Assembly: GCA_033675265.1 (NCBI GenBank)
Contig: JAUJYZ010001166.1
Location: forward strand, 135,001 to 199,000
Direction of reading: 5' to 3'
Length of the DNA stretch: 64,000 nt
Source: Actinostola sp. cb2023
Taxonomy: Eukaryota > Cnidaria > Anthozoa > Actiniaria > Actinostolidae
Shown here: one piece after another, positions 47,081 through 56,662 of the stretch
Position numbering within the stretch: position 1 is the stretch's first letter
How the letters are laid out: the number at the start of each line of letters is the position of its first letter
Notes under the pieces: generated by a model
The model's input: only the letters and a program-made list of their open reading frames with translations
What the model was told of the DNA's origin: nothing
The model's database searches: none
Position numbers and translations under genes: made by a program

Positions 47081-48772
47081 CCAACTGTTACTGAAAAATA
47101 TCAAGTTGTATATTTTCCGTATTCTCACTATTGAGGATATTGATGCACATAAACACTTGTGTCTATATATAAAAATAACATTTAAAAAATCTTGCTGTAC
47201 TCGGGACATTTTATTATTGTCGGGAGCATTGGAAATTACTAAGTAGGAGCGTCCATGCTCTATATTGGGTCTGTGTCACAGCGTTTTCACAAGTGTGGTT
47301 ATTTTTAGAACAGTTTTTCCGCGAAAGAAGGTCAATTGACCAATCAGAGAACGTTTCCGGTATGGCGGTTTCATTTCCGGTTTCACGTCAAAAATAAAAT
47401 GGCGGAATTTCGAAAGACCCGAAGAGATGAATGTACAAATAAAAGTCAGGATCATCCAGTTTTCTTTGTGTCTGATTCACAATTTTATCATCGCGTTTCC
47501 CAACTTACAGGATTTGAATTGAAGTGATGGCCAGGCGGTTTCGTAGCAGAGTTTCGAGGATAGATAATGTGAACGCGTGTTTTCTGATCAGAAATATCAG
47601 TTCCTGCTTACCTCACGGAGAAATACAAACGTATTATGAAGCGTTGTGCCTCTGAAACTTTAGAAAGTCAAAGTTAAAGTCAAGTAAGGTGCATTATTTG
47701 AAAGCGCGATAGTCTATTTAGGCAGTTGGCTTGTAATTTGGTTTTTCGCTTCTGTCAATCAACATGAAAAATCAGAAAACTTAAAAATGAAAGTCAGAAG
47801 ACCCACCAAATGGAAACCAAATATGATTTTGAGCTACATTATGGATCATTTGGTCGAAGAATGTATCAGTTTAGTTTTCAATTCGTCAGTGAGTTTTGAA
47901 TTTGATTAATTGACAAGTTCCAGCCGACTGTTTGAATGTCTGAGTAGTAAGAAGGTCACTGAATTTAAAAACAAAGCAATTTTGAGTCAGTTTCGCTCAA
48001 CTATTCGGCTTTATACTTGACAGTGAAGCGTGTGTATAAAATAATAAGCTCAGTGAACCATTAAATTAAACATCAAAACTTGAATGAAGGTGTTTTTATT
48101 AATATATTTCAAATCGGCAGACTCACAAAAATTTTCACAATTCATTTTTAAGTCATTTTAGGTAACAGAAAAGACACAACAAATGACAACAAACACGCTT
48201 ACTTTTTATTTGATTCACTCGTCTTGTCGCTCATGCAGTTTCAGCGAATTTGTTTTTGAATAGCCTTGTCAGTCTTCAAACTCCACAACGATAATTACAA
48301 GATACCACTAAACCACATCCAAGAATAAATTGAATTCACTTTCTGACGAAATAGTTTAGACGAAAATATGTCTTTGAAAGTCTTCGGCTAATTTGCATCC
48401 ACACGCTACAACAGCTTCTCAGTAGGTCCCTTCGTGTTGGAGTTCTTCGAACCACTACTAGCTTTGGATGCCTTTAGAAGCACAATCGTCACCACTATCA
48501 CTTTCAAGTGATTCTGTTGTACCGAATGACTCAATACTGCTCTCACTATCACTAGACGATTCGTAGTTTAGTTCACTTGAAGAATCTCTTTGTCGCTATC
48601 AGATGCCATCTTTTTTTACCTGCCATCTCATCAAAATTTTTAAAAAACGTCACAGGAAACGTTCTCTGATTGGTCAAAATTCGCGGGAAAACTGTTCTAA
48701 AAATAACCACACTTGTGAAAACGCTGTGACACTACCCAATACCGTATGGACGCTCCTACTTATGGGCTCCTG
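47081..48772. mobile_element. Palindromic element copy 3 (tandem unit)
   Basis: Nearly identical to 45377-47080 with scattered indels. The right end (CTTATGGGCTCCTG at 48772) is complete. It is followed by unrelated sequence (ACAGTATATATGCATG). Confidence 0.8.
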
Positions 48773-49869
48773 ACAGTATATATGCATGTTTAATGTTAAT
48801 AAATTGATTAATTGTTGCTTTGATGTCCATAGCCATCCTCAGCGTCCTCTTGAACTGTCCTTTAATACAACTACTCACTGTCGGGTGGTAAATAACATCA
48901 CATCACATAATTATAAATATAATTATTATTATATAACTTGACAGTTTTTAAACTGTCAAATCAAATTAAAATTGCTTGAAGTTACATGTTTTGTCTATTT
49001 TATTACTTGTTTTCCACATCTTGTTTGCTTGGATGGCCGTGTTTTCGATTTGTATAAGTTGCAGAGGGTTTATTAACTAGGTGGGTGATGCAATGAAAAT
49101 TAAAGCAACAAACAAACCCCCAAAAAGTTTCATTGATAAATGGAAAAAAAACATATGAACAAATATTATGTAATGTAATGCAAACTTTTAAAGTAGTTCT
49201 TCACCTTGTGAGATAGACTAAAAGCATTAAATTATGATATTTTTTTTGTGGGAATAAAATGTGAACGTTAAAAACGCTAAGTTCAACACTAAGAAAATCA
49301 AACTAAATGTGGATACATTAGGGTATAGTCTACTTTTTAGAGAAATCATTTATTAAACTTGCTAGAATGTATAGCATTTTAAAAAGTACTCCACAATAGA
49401 AAATAGTTTTAGCTGCTTAACCTTCACGTGTCTCATGTAGCGAGGGAATCAAGAATACGCACCGTGACGGTTGTGTTCAACCATGGCTGTTTTTTGTCAT
49501 GTTATTAATCATATGTAGAGGCAATTTTAATCGTTAGACAAAGAGAAGAAGAATGGAATAATAATTATGCGGACTTTCAACTCACCATGACTTCTTGACG
49601 TTCGTTTAATCCAGTGTTTTAGAGCATCGCCATTTCAGCCTTTCCGCATTGTCCGCCATGTTGATTCTTTTCAACTTCGCGCCAAAAACAGCAGCTAAGC
49701 ATGATGGGAAGACTGTAATACCCCCTCCCCTTTGTGCTTCTTCTAGCACTTCTCTCATCTTCTTCCAATTCCCGCATCACTCACAGCTTCTATGACTCCA
49801 TAGAGCACGCTGCCTCGTTTTCTATTTCTTCAATAATAACTGTTAACAATTATTTTGTATTTGTTTCAG
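48773..49869. other. Remainder of outer element and intron flank
   Basis: No coding signal. AT-rich; the right end of the outer element lies near 49698-49735. From about 49841 the sequence matches copy A just before ARL6IP5 exon 2. Confidence 0.4.
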
Positions 49870-50253
49870 TACATTATATCCAAAAGATATGATCATAGGT
49901 GCATTGGCAGTGATAATAGCACTCATTATATATAGCAAGATATACAAGGCAAAGCAGACTAGCACACACCAAAGAAGTACAGCAGAAAACTTTATTCCAC
50001 TGGCTATTGTTGCTATTGTTGTCTTACTGATGTATGCAATGGGGTCTGTCATGGTGTTCTTGTGGGGTTTGGTGACCCCTCTTTTTGGTAAGCCAATGAT
50101 ATTTTTAGACAGATCACGCTCTGATAGGCTGACTACTGTATTTATATCTGACAGAGGACAGAGCTCCCAAAAATTGTCCAAAAATATGTTATAAAAGTAA
50201 TATAGAATGACATGCGCTTGTGTCTATATCATTGGAGTGCAGAAGAGGAGCAA

Positions 50254-50495
50254 GGATGGCTTAGTTGGTTAGTGTGCAGTCTTCTAAGCGAGAGGTGCCC
50301 AGTTCAATTCTTCATGACCTCACATCCTTGTTTCGACTTCCCACTAACCCGTGTAGCTCAGTACAGCTTTAAATACCTGTAAGACGGAGCACTGATGGAG
50401 AGAGGAGGTAAAAGGGCGCACCATCAGCCTCCTGGGAGATCAGTTTCGACTTAAGGGGTTACAGATGTTAAACGTAGTACCTTTACCTTTAGTGC
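50254..50495 (+). mobile_element. tRNA-derived SINE (copy B)
   Basis: Counterpart of 32814-33055 at the same relative place, with the same box A (TGGCTTAGTTGG) and a slightly changed box B (AGTTCAATTCTT). Confidence 0.7.
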
Positions 50496-50943
50496 ACATT
50501 ACGTCATAGTCACCATATTGGTTCCCAACAACAAAGCATCAATAACAATGAAATGTACGATCGACTGGCTGGTGCACAGGCAGCCCAACCATTGCTTTTG
50601 AGGCTACTAAATAATTCCAAAACATTTTTTTTTTTGATGGGCTTCCTGTGGTAGAGCGCGCGCGCATTTATATATTGGGTTCCCTGTGCTGAGTAATGTC
50701 CTATGTTGGGCTTCCTGTGTGCCTCCTGCGGGATGCGCCCGCAGCAAATGTGTATATTTAAACAAGGTATGAAACTCGGTCACGTGACAAATACGTTTTT
50801 GACCCTAATTTTGTCAATGTGATGTGAAAATTCAATTTTTCTTCGAATAACTAAACTTTACCGTATTCTCGAAACACTTTGTAAGTGTCAGTCGTCTAAC
50901 TTCAACGTACGCTGAGAAACTAATTTTTGAAATTTTGAGCGTC

Positions 50944-51072
50944 ATGGACCGATGTGCGGCGCAAGTAGATGGTGCACTTTTCCGTGAAGTAGTCGGATTT
51001 TACCTTCGAGAAGGCATCGACAAGCGCTCGGCAAATCTGAACGATGCTCTTTTTGGCAAGGTTTTAACATGA
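50944..51072 (+). CDS. Short ORF inside the fold-back element
   Basis: ATG at 50944 opens 42 codons beginning MDRCAAQVDGALFREVVGFY, with ordinary protein-like composition. A possible donor AAG|GTTTTA at 51061 could end an exon after 39 codons. No family is recognised. Part of it is inverted at the other end of the element. It could be a captured exon or a transposon gene remnant. Confidence 0.3.
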   Translation: MDRCAAQVDGALFREVVGFYLREGIDKRSANLNDALFGKVLT

Positions 51073-51636
51073 TATGTTCACTAAACATGAGTCAAAACAT
51101 CTACAATATACTTTATCTGTTTTCTGTTTTGACTTCTGTAAAGTATTTGTTTTGTATTTTGATTTTTATCGATTAAAATCTTCAAAATTGACGCATTGTG
51201 TTTTATAAATGCTGAATAGTCTCAATATTTAGTACTGCACAACACATTTGCTATCAGTACTTGTACACAAAATGACAAACAAACGTATTTATTTCAACAA
51301 TAAGTTTACTAGCTTTTTACACACTGTTTTGCAGTTACTTTCTGTGCAATTTATTTACTATATTGATCAGTAATAGCATGGAAATAAACTTAATAACAAT
51401 GGATAAATATTATACACAAAGGCGACAAGTTGTGAATCACTGATCATGACTGATTGAATAGCAAACATCGAAGTTGGACTGAAGCGATACTGAAGCTTAC
51501 TTACGTTCCCGGTTACGAAAAATACGCCGTTAAAATTACTCTGTTTCTCTCAGATGATAGTAAGACTTTAATATTTGCTAAATGTGTCGTGCTATTTCAA
51601 TGACAATAACGAACAACTGTTAATATTTTAGTTCAC

Positions 51637-51751
51637 GGCAGCTTCACGAGTCCATCGCCATTCATGTCTCCTTCGTCTTCGATGTTGAGTTTGTCTATAT
51701 TTTGCTCACACTGAGATGGTTTATGCTGTTGGCGTTCCCTTGTGTCAGAAG
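51637..51751 (-). CDS. Possible terminal exon on minus strand
   Basis: After an acceptor-like TTACTTATAG the minus strand reads SSDTRERQQHKPSQCEQNID and so on to a stop, about 38 residues, hydrophilic and acidic. It lies within the 2-kb fold-back element. No family is recognised and no convincing partner exon is fixed. Confidence 0.2.
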
Positions 51752-52885
51752 AACTATAAGTAAAGTACAAAATTATGTCAAACACTTTCTAGATGAGAGA
51801 GTTAGTAATGTTTAAACAGATAAAGTAAAATCAGTCAGTTGAGAGAGGTTCCTTGTTGAAGTGTATTTCGATCACTGACACTGCTACAGTCTACACACTT
51901 GTCAAATACTGAAATAGCTCACTGCTCAGTCATAATTTATAGAAAAAAACTGATTTGTTGAGGAGTATTAAGCAGCCCTTCTGCCCTAGTATAGGCAAGT
52001 CCTTTCATTAGAGAACATTTAGAGCAATTACTACGTAAAAACCATGACAAAAAGTACTTTTAGTTCAGTTTATTTTCAACTGCAAAACTTTCTCACGTGT
52101 CGAGCACAACACATCCAAAGTTTCTCAACCATTCAAAATGAAAAAGGACTACTTTAAAACCGTCGAATTTCTTCTAGATTTACTTAAAGTTGACATGAAT
52201 TGTGAACTTCTAAACTTACCATGAATAGGGAAAAGAATCCCAACGTTTACACCGAAAAAATCAGTCTTTCTTGATATGAACTTCTCTTCCACTCCCCGCC
52301 ATAATAACGACTTCACCCTGGGTACCCCCCAAGGGCCTGTAACGTACGACGACTTCGGCTATTCGGCTCACGGAAAAGTGCACCATCTACTTGCGCTGCG
52401 CCGCACATCAGGCCATCACGTGACTGGAGTTTCATACCTTGTATAAATATACACATTTGCTGCGGGCGCATCCCGCAGGAGGCACACAGGAAGCCCAACA
52501 TAGGACATTACTCAGCACAGGGAACCCAATATATAAATGCGCGCGCGCTCTACCACAGGAAGCCCATCAAAAAAAAAATGTTTTGGAATTATTTAGTAGC
52601 CTCAAAAGCAATGGTTGGGCTGCCTGTGGTCGGTCACGTGATACACCTTATACCATCATCACCACTAAATTTTAAAAACTTCAAGGGACTAAAGCATTTG
52701 GCCGAGTTTTATGCTAATTAGGTACAAGACCCATGCCTTAACATGCTTGAGATGAAATAACAGATATCACACTCTCTTGTGGTCTAATAAAATAAATATT
52801 AGAAAAAGAAATGATAGATTTAGTGAAATTCCCACTCCACTCAGTAGGGAACAATTTCAGAGTCACTTTTGAGAATTAAAAGTTG

Positions 52886-53477
52886 CATAACACACTTGAT
52901 TGCAGAAACGTTGTAGTATACATTTATACAAATAGAGCGCAAGCACTAAATCCATGAAACAAAATCAAAGTTGTTACTGCGTAATAGTTTTTTATTTAGT
53001 GACTATTTAGTCGCTATCATCCAACCAGAACATTCTTTTTTAGATTTCAATACATAAGACACATGAAATACACAATAGACTTGCTGTTGATTATGACTTT
53101 ACTGATCAGAAGCCTTTATTCAAGATCATGTTATGGTTGGATGATAGTGGCTAAATAGTCGCTAAATAAAAACTATTTGGCAGTAACAACTTTTGATGTT
53201 ATTTCATGGTTTTAGTGCTTGCGCTCTATACACTATATCTAATGAGATGTAAAAAGGTTAAACATGCTAAAATACAACTGTTTAAGCTCAAAATAGTGCT
53301 GAAAATTATTGTTTTAGCCTTGCTGGATGCGATACTAATCTAAAATTGATGTTTCAGATATACTGGAAGAAAATAAGCGATGTTTCACATGCACTTTGCA
53401 TCTCATTAGATATCTTGTATCTCATTAGATATTTGTATAAATGTATACTACAACATTTCTGCAATCGAGTGTATGTG
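52886..53477. mobile_element. MITE, ends TTGCAGAAACG (copy B, inverted core)
   Basis: Same ends as 33799-34027, but the interior (AAACATGCTAAAATACAACT and on, 53262-53440) is the reverse complement of the copy A interior. A second MITE (52934-53230) is nested in it. Confidence 0.75.
52934..53230. mobile_element. Nested palindromic MITE
   Basis: Ends AGAGCGCAAGCACTAAA and TTTAGTGCTTGCGCTCT. Inner arms include GTTGTTACTG and GACTATTTAGTCGCTATCAT with its inverse. Absent in copy A. Confidence 0.8.
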
Positions 53478-54071
53478 ACAGAAATATGTAATGTGAATAT
53501 ATCAGCCAACAGACATATAAAAGATATGTTTTATTGTGTTTGAGAAGCACTTTTAAGAAACATTTTACCATGTTGAATACATAATGAATTTAGGGAGAAA
53601 ACGTTCAATAATAAAAATATAAATTGCAGTTGGGAACATATCCACTGGTCTTGTGTTTAAAGCCCATTTAAAAATCAAATTTTATTTTAGTCGGTTGGCA
53701 TAAAGAACTTGACTCCTGCTTTAAACACGGGACTTATCAAGGGAATTACAGTTATTCTAACTTTTTGCATTAATTGACTTGTCAGTAGCTATAACTAGTA
53801 CCTTTCCTTGTTTGTAGTTACTCTACTGATCCTGATGATGGTTTTGCAATAAAGTCGAATTAAATATAGTTAAAGTGAAAAGATTTTCATAAAAGAATGT
53901 ACAGAGAGAGAAGATACCTCTGTGTAGCTACAAGTCTATGCATTACCGTTTTGGTAATTTGAAAAATTCATTGGGTTTCGTCTTGTTTCGACTTAATTTT
54001 TGCCTATGTTCTCTCAATTCAACGGAATTCAACGTCAGGCCCGTAGGAGGGGGATAAGAGGGGTTCGAACG

Positions 54072-54101
<30 letters not shown>
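54072..54101. repeat. C30 homopolymer
   Basis: 30 cytosines. Copy A has a shorter, interrupted C-rich stretch at the same place (about 34636-34661), so the tract expanded in copy B. Confidence 0.9.
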
Positions 54102-54103
<2 letters not shown>

Positions 54104-54387
54104 CTTGAGGAGAACAATTGTTTTTTTTCAGGAAATTGTTCAGATATAAAAAGCCTTAAAGCCGAACACAGCAATTCTATTTCAAGCTTTTTTTACTAGA
54201 ATTCCAAGTATCGGTATGGTTGCAGTTCCGCTATATAAAACTCTTGTTGATCAGCGGGGACTTGATCTATATGATTAGAAAACAAAGTTCTTCTGTTATA
54301 GAAGTCCTGCGAAGGGTTTTCTGTTTTGTGTATATCGTATTGCTTAGCTTGTGATCTTTATCCATGGATCAGCTGTTAAATAGTTAA

Positions 54388-55061
54388 GGTGATTCCCTTG
54401 AATTGCATTGCGCACGCTCTACTGCGCACGATTCTGAATAAAATTTTAGTTGACGAGCGCGCGCTAACTTACGCCATCGAGCTCGCGCACATTAAATATT
54501 GGAGACCATTGGAAATCGTTAAATATTTCAAGTGTAACTGAAGTTTTCTCAAAATAAATCGAAAACGAGCACGGTGACCCCCATTTTTTATTCAATAACT
54601 TTCATCACACTATAGTTCTCTAGTAAATAGCAAAGTATTAAAAAAAGTTAGGATTTCAAACATCAAAAAAAATGAATGAAAGCATACGGAGTATCGATTT
54701 TTAGACCCTCTCGGTGGTTCGAACATCTGTGTTTTTTGTTCTATTTTTCGACAACTATGCAAAATTCGAGCATTTTCTTACTATCAGACGGTAGGCTAGA
54801 GATACAAAAGCTATAGCAACCACTTTAGTTCATTATTAATAGTTTGTCTTTTAAGTTGTGGAAAATTATTTACCCGATCCCGATGTCACGCGAGACTCGA
54901 CTGAAAGACCTAAAATACCATAATTTCAAAGCAGTGTAGCGCAAAAATGAGCGCGGTGACCCCCTGTTTTTAGTGCATTTTTTGAAACTCCATACCGTAA
55001 TGTATCACCATGCCAAGTTATAGAAAATTCTAGGATTTGCTTCTATTTCAAGGGAATCACC
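54388..55061. mobile_element. piggyBac-like MITE with exact empty site in copy A
   Basis: Ends GGTGATTCCCTTGAA and TTCAAGGGAATCACC, with TTAA outside both (54384-54387 and 55062-55065). Copy A shows TAGTTAACTGTAAAAG with a single TTAA near 36140. 674 bp, no transposase. Confidence 0.88.
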
Positions 55062-55500
55062 TTAACTGTAAAAGTAACTTTCGTTAAATTCGAGTTCGGT
55101 CTTCTGCAGTATCATAAATGATATGTGGGCTATGCCGACTGCCTCTGGCTCTGTAGTTGAGAGTACCATGCATCCCCGCCGATGACATCTCATTCTTACA
55201 TGGGCTTACTCTTATTTTCAACGTTTTATTAGAACGATCATTGCAAAAGACGTACCCCTTTTGCAATAACAGTTCTCAACAACAATCACTTTGATTTATA
55301 GTCATAAAGGAATAAAGACTCCAGCTGAGCCCCTCCCTTAATACCATATTAATATCATCTATCCCATTTATTTTTACCCTTCCTATTTCCCTGATTTCCC
55401 CATTCTATAATATTGTAACATATTAATTCTATATAGTTTTTTTTTTTAAAGTTGTAAAGCGCTATTGAGCAAACGGAAATGGCGCTATATAAGTTACATA

Positions 55501-56400
55501 TTATTATTATTATCCTTTCCATAATCCTTTTCTCCGCTCTATCTATCTATTCCATCGTTCCTTCTCTCCTTCGATCAACTCATGCATCCATCTATCCACC
55601 TTTCCTTCCATCCGTTTATCCATCTCATCACTTCATCCATGTATCTTTTACATCTAGTCTATAGTAACACTTTATAATAACGAGGTACTTTACTCACTTG
55701 TTTGACTTCCGCGGTTCGATATAAAGTTTATTATTATTATTATTATATTAAGTCAACACAGCATTTTGTCCTCAGCAAGTAATGCTTTTGTGTGGCTCCA
55801 ATCGACTTATCGATATTGCTATAATAACGGCTAAGCGGTTAATAATTATTATTTTTAATTCAAATATTTTGTTCTTTTTAAAAAAACCAAAATTTACAAA
55901 TGTCAATCTCGAGATTCTGCAACGAGATCAAAGACAAGAAAAAAACGGTAAGAAAAAGATACGTTATAGAAATGTAGGTGTCCACGGAGAGTCGAACCCG
56001 TGTCACTGGCGTCGAGGTCCAGCGTATTTTACAGCAACCGCAATTATGGACTTATGGTGGGAACAGTGAGGGCTTATGATTGGGTTTTTAAAGTTTTTCT
56101 CAAAACTGAATCACGGTATTTGTTTCGAGGGTGCGCCTAATATAGGTGAGGCGCGTCTTATACGCGAGAAAATATGTGACAATAACTAAGTCGTAATGGT
56201 TTATTTTATGAACATTGTAACTTACAATACAATGAAATAACATCTCGTGTATATTCGAACAAGGCGTTATAATTTAAATTATCTTTTCTATCGACAAATA
56301 TTATTCGATAGAAATGCAGCCAAACATATGAGGTCTGTTTTCTTAAAAGGAGTCTTGTTGACGAAGACCTACCCCTTTTGTAATAACAGTTCTCATTTAT
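55501..56400. other. Intergenic; microsatellites and a tRNA-like patch
   Basis: ATT and ATCC/TCCA simple repeats (55500-55515, 55545-55640, 55730-55745). On the minus strand, about 55985-56030, GGGTTCGACTCTC resembles box B of a tRNA, probably a decayed SINE. No protein-coding gene recognised. Confidence 0.35.
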
Positions 56401-56648
56401 ACACCTATTTCAAAAAACGTTGGCATCTGAAATCTGAATAATCTGAATCTGAAATCTGAATCTGAAATCTTATTATTATTGTGGGTATGAGTTGTGATCT
56501 ATCTTGTAATTACTGGAGTATGCCTACACGACCTTTAGGCGAAGACCTGTGTTGGTGAATAGTGTGGCTACGAGTGTTTTTAGGTCACAGATTCAGATTT
56601 CAGATTCAGATTCAGATTTCAGATGCCAACGTTTTTTGAAATAGGTGT
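56401..56648. mobile_element. MITE, CACCTATTTCAAAAAACG family
   Basis: The left end ACACCTATTTCAAAAAACGT and the right end ACGTTTTTTGAAATAGGTGT. The inner arms carry repeated TCTGAAATC / GATTTCAGA units. It is directly followed by another family member. Confidence 0.8.
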
Positions 56649-56662
56649 ATAATAGGTGTATA

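Larger units (their letters stand above)
42748..49735. mobile_element. Outer element with GGGGCTGTATTACAGTCTTC ends
   Basis: The left end GGGGCTGTATTACAGTCTTC (then CCATCATGC) near 42756 and the right end GCATGATGGGAAGACTGTAA (then TACCCC) near 49698 are inverted. The three 1.6-kb repeats (43741-48772) are nested inside, leaving about 2 kb of its own sequence. No transposase was recognised. Confidence 0.55.
42293..50087 (+). pseudogene. Broken duplicate of the ARL6IP5-like gene
   Basis: Exon 1 (42293-42490) is 13 nt longer than in copy A: a 12-nt in-frame gain plus one extra base in CTTCCAACGTTTCC. The frame therefore shifts and meets TGA near 42401. Exon 2 (49870-50087, 218 nt) keeps its length, frame, acceptor and donor with only a few changes (e.g. 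Val to Ile). Exon 3 is missing: after about 52740 the sequence resumes at what is 3' UTR in copy A. Intron 1 has grown to 7.4 kb by nested insertions. It is judged a pseudogene. Confidence 0.85.
50575..52628. mobile_element. 2-kb fold-back element with CACAGGNANCCCA motifs
   Basis: The left end is CACAGGCAGCCCAACCATTG and the right end CAATGGTTGGGCTGCCTGTG. The arms of about 190 bp contain four such motifs each at matching distances, a GCGCGCGC tract and CTGCGGG...CCCGCAG. An inner inverted match (GTGCGGCGCAAGTAG / CTACTTGCGC) lies at 50955 and 52388. It is related to 8517-9146. No clear target duplication. It occupies the place where the duplicate lost ARL6IP5 exon 3. Confidence 0.85.
40301..55500. 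repeat. Tandem segmental duplication, copy B
   Basis: It begins in the middle of a MITE (ACCTCAGGAATTCGAAAGAG, compare 30563) directly after the end of copy A. It is about 5 kb longer than copy A because of insertions at 41235-42188, about 42748-49735, 50575-52628, 52934-53230 and 54388-55061. Confidence 0.8.

Noticed and set aside
32452..50194. Stop-less extension of ARL6IP5 exon 2 past its donor
   Set aside because: A consensus donor GGTAAGC follows codon 72 and the next exon continues the family; the extension is intronic.
50571..52635. Target-site duplication around the 2-kb fold-back element
   Set aside because: Left flank GGCTGGTG and right flank GTCGGTCA do not match well enough; a deletion at the right side probably removed it.
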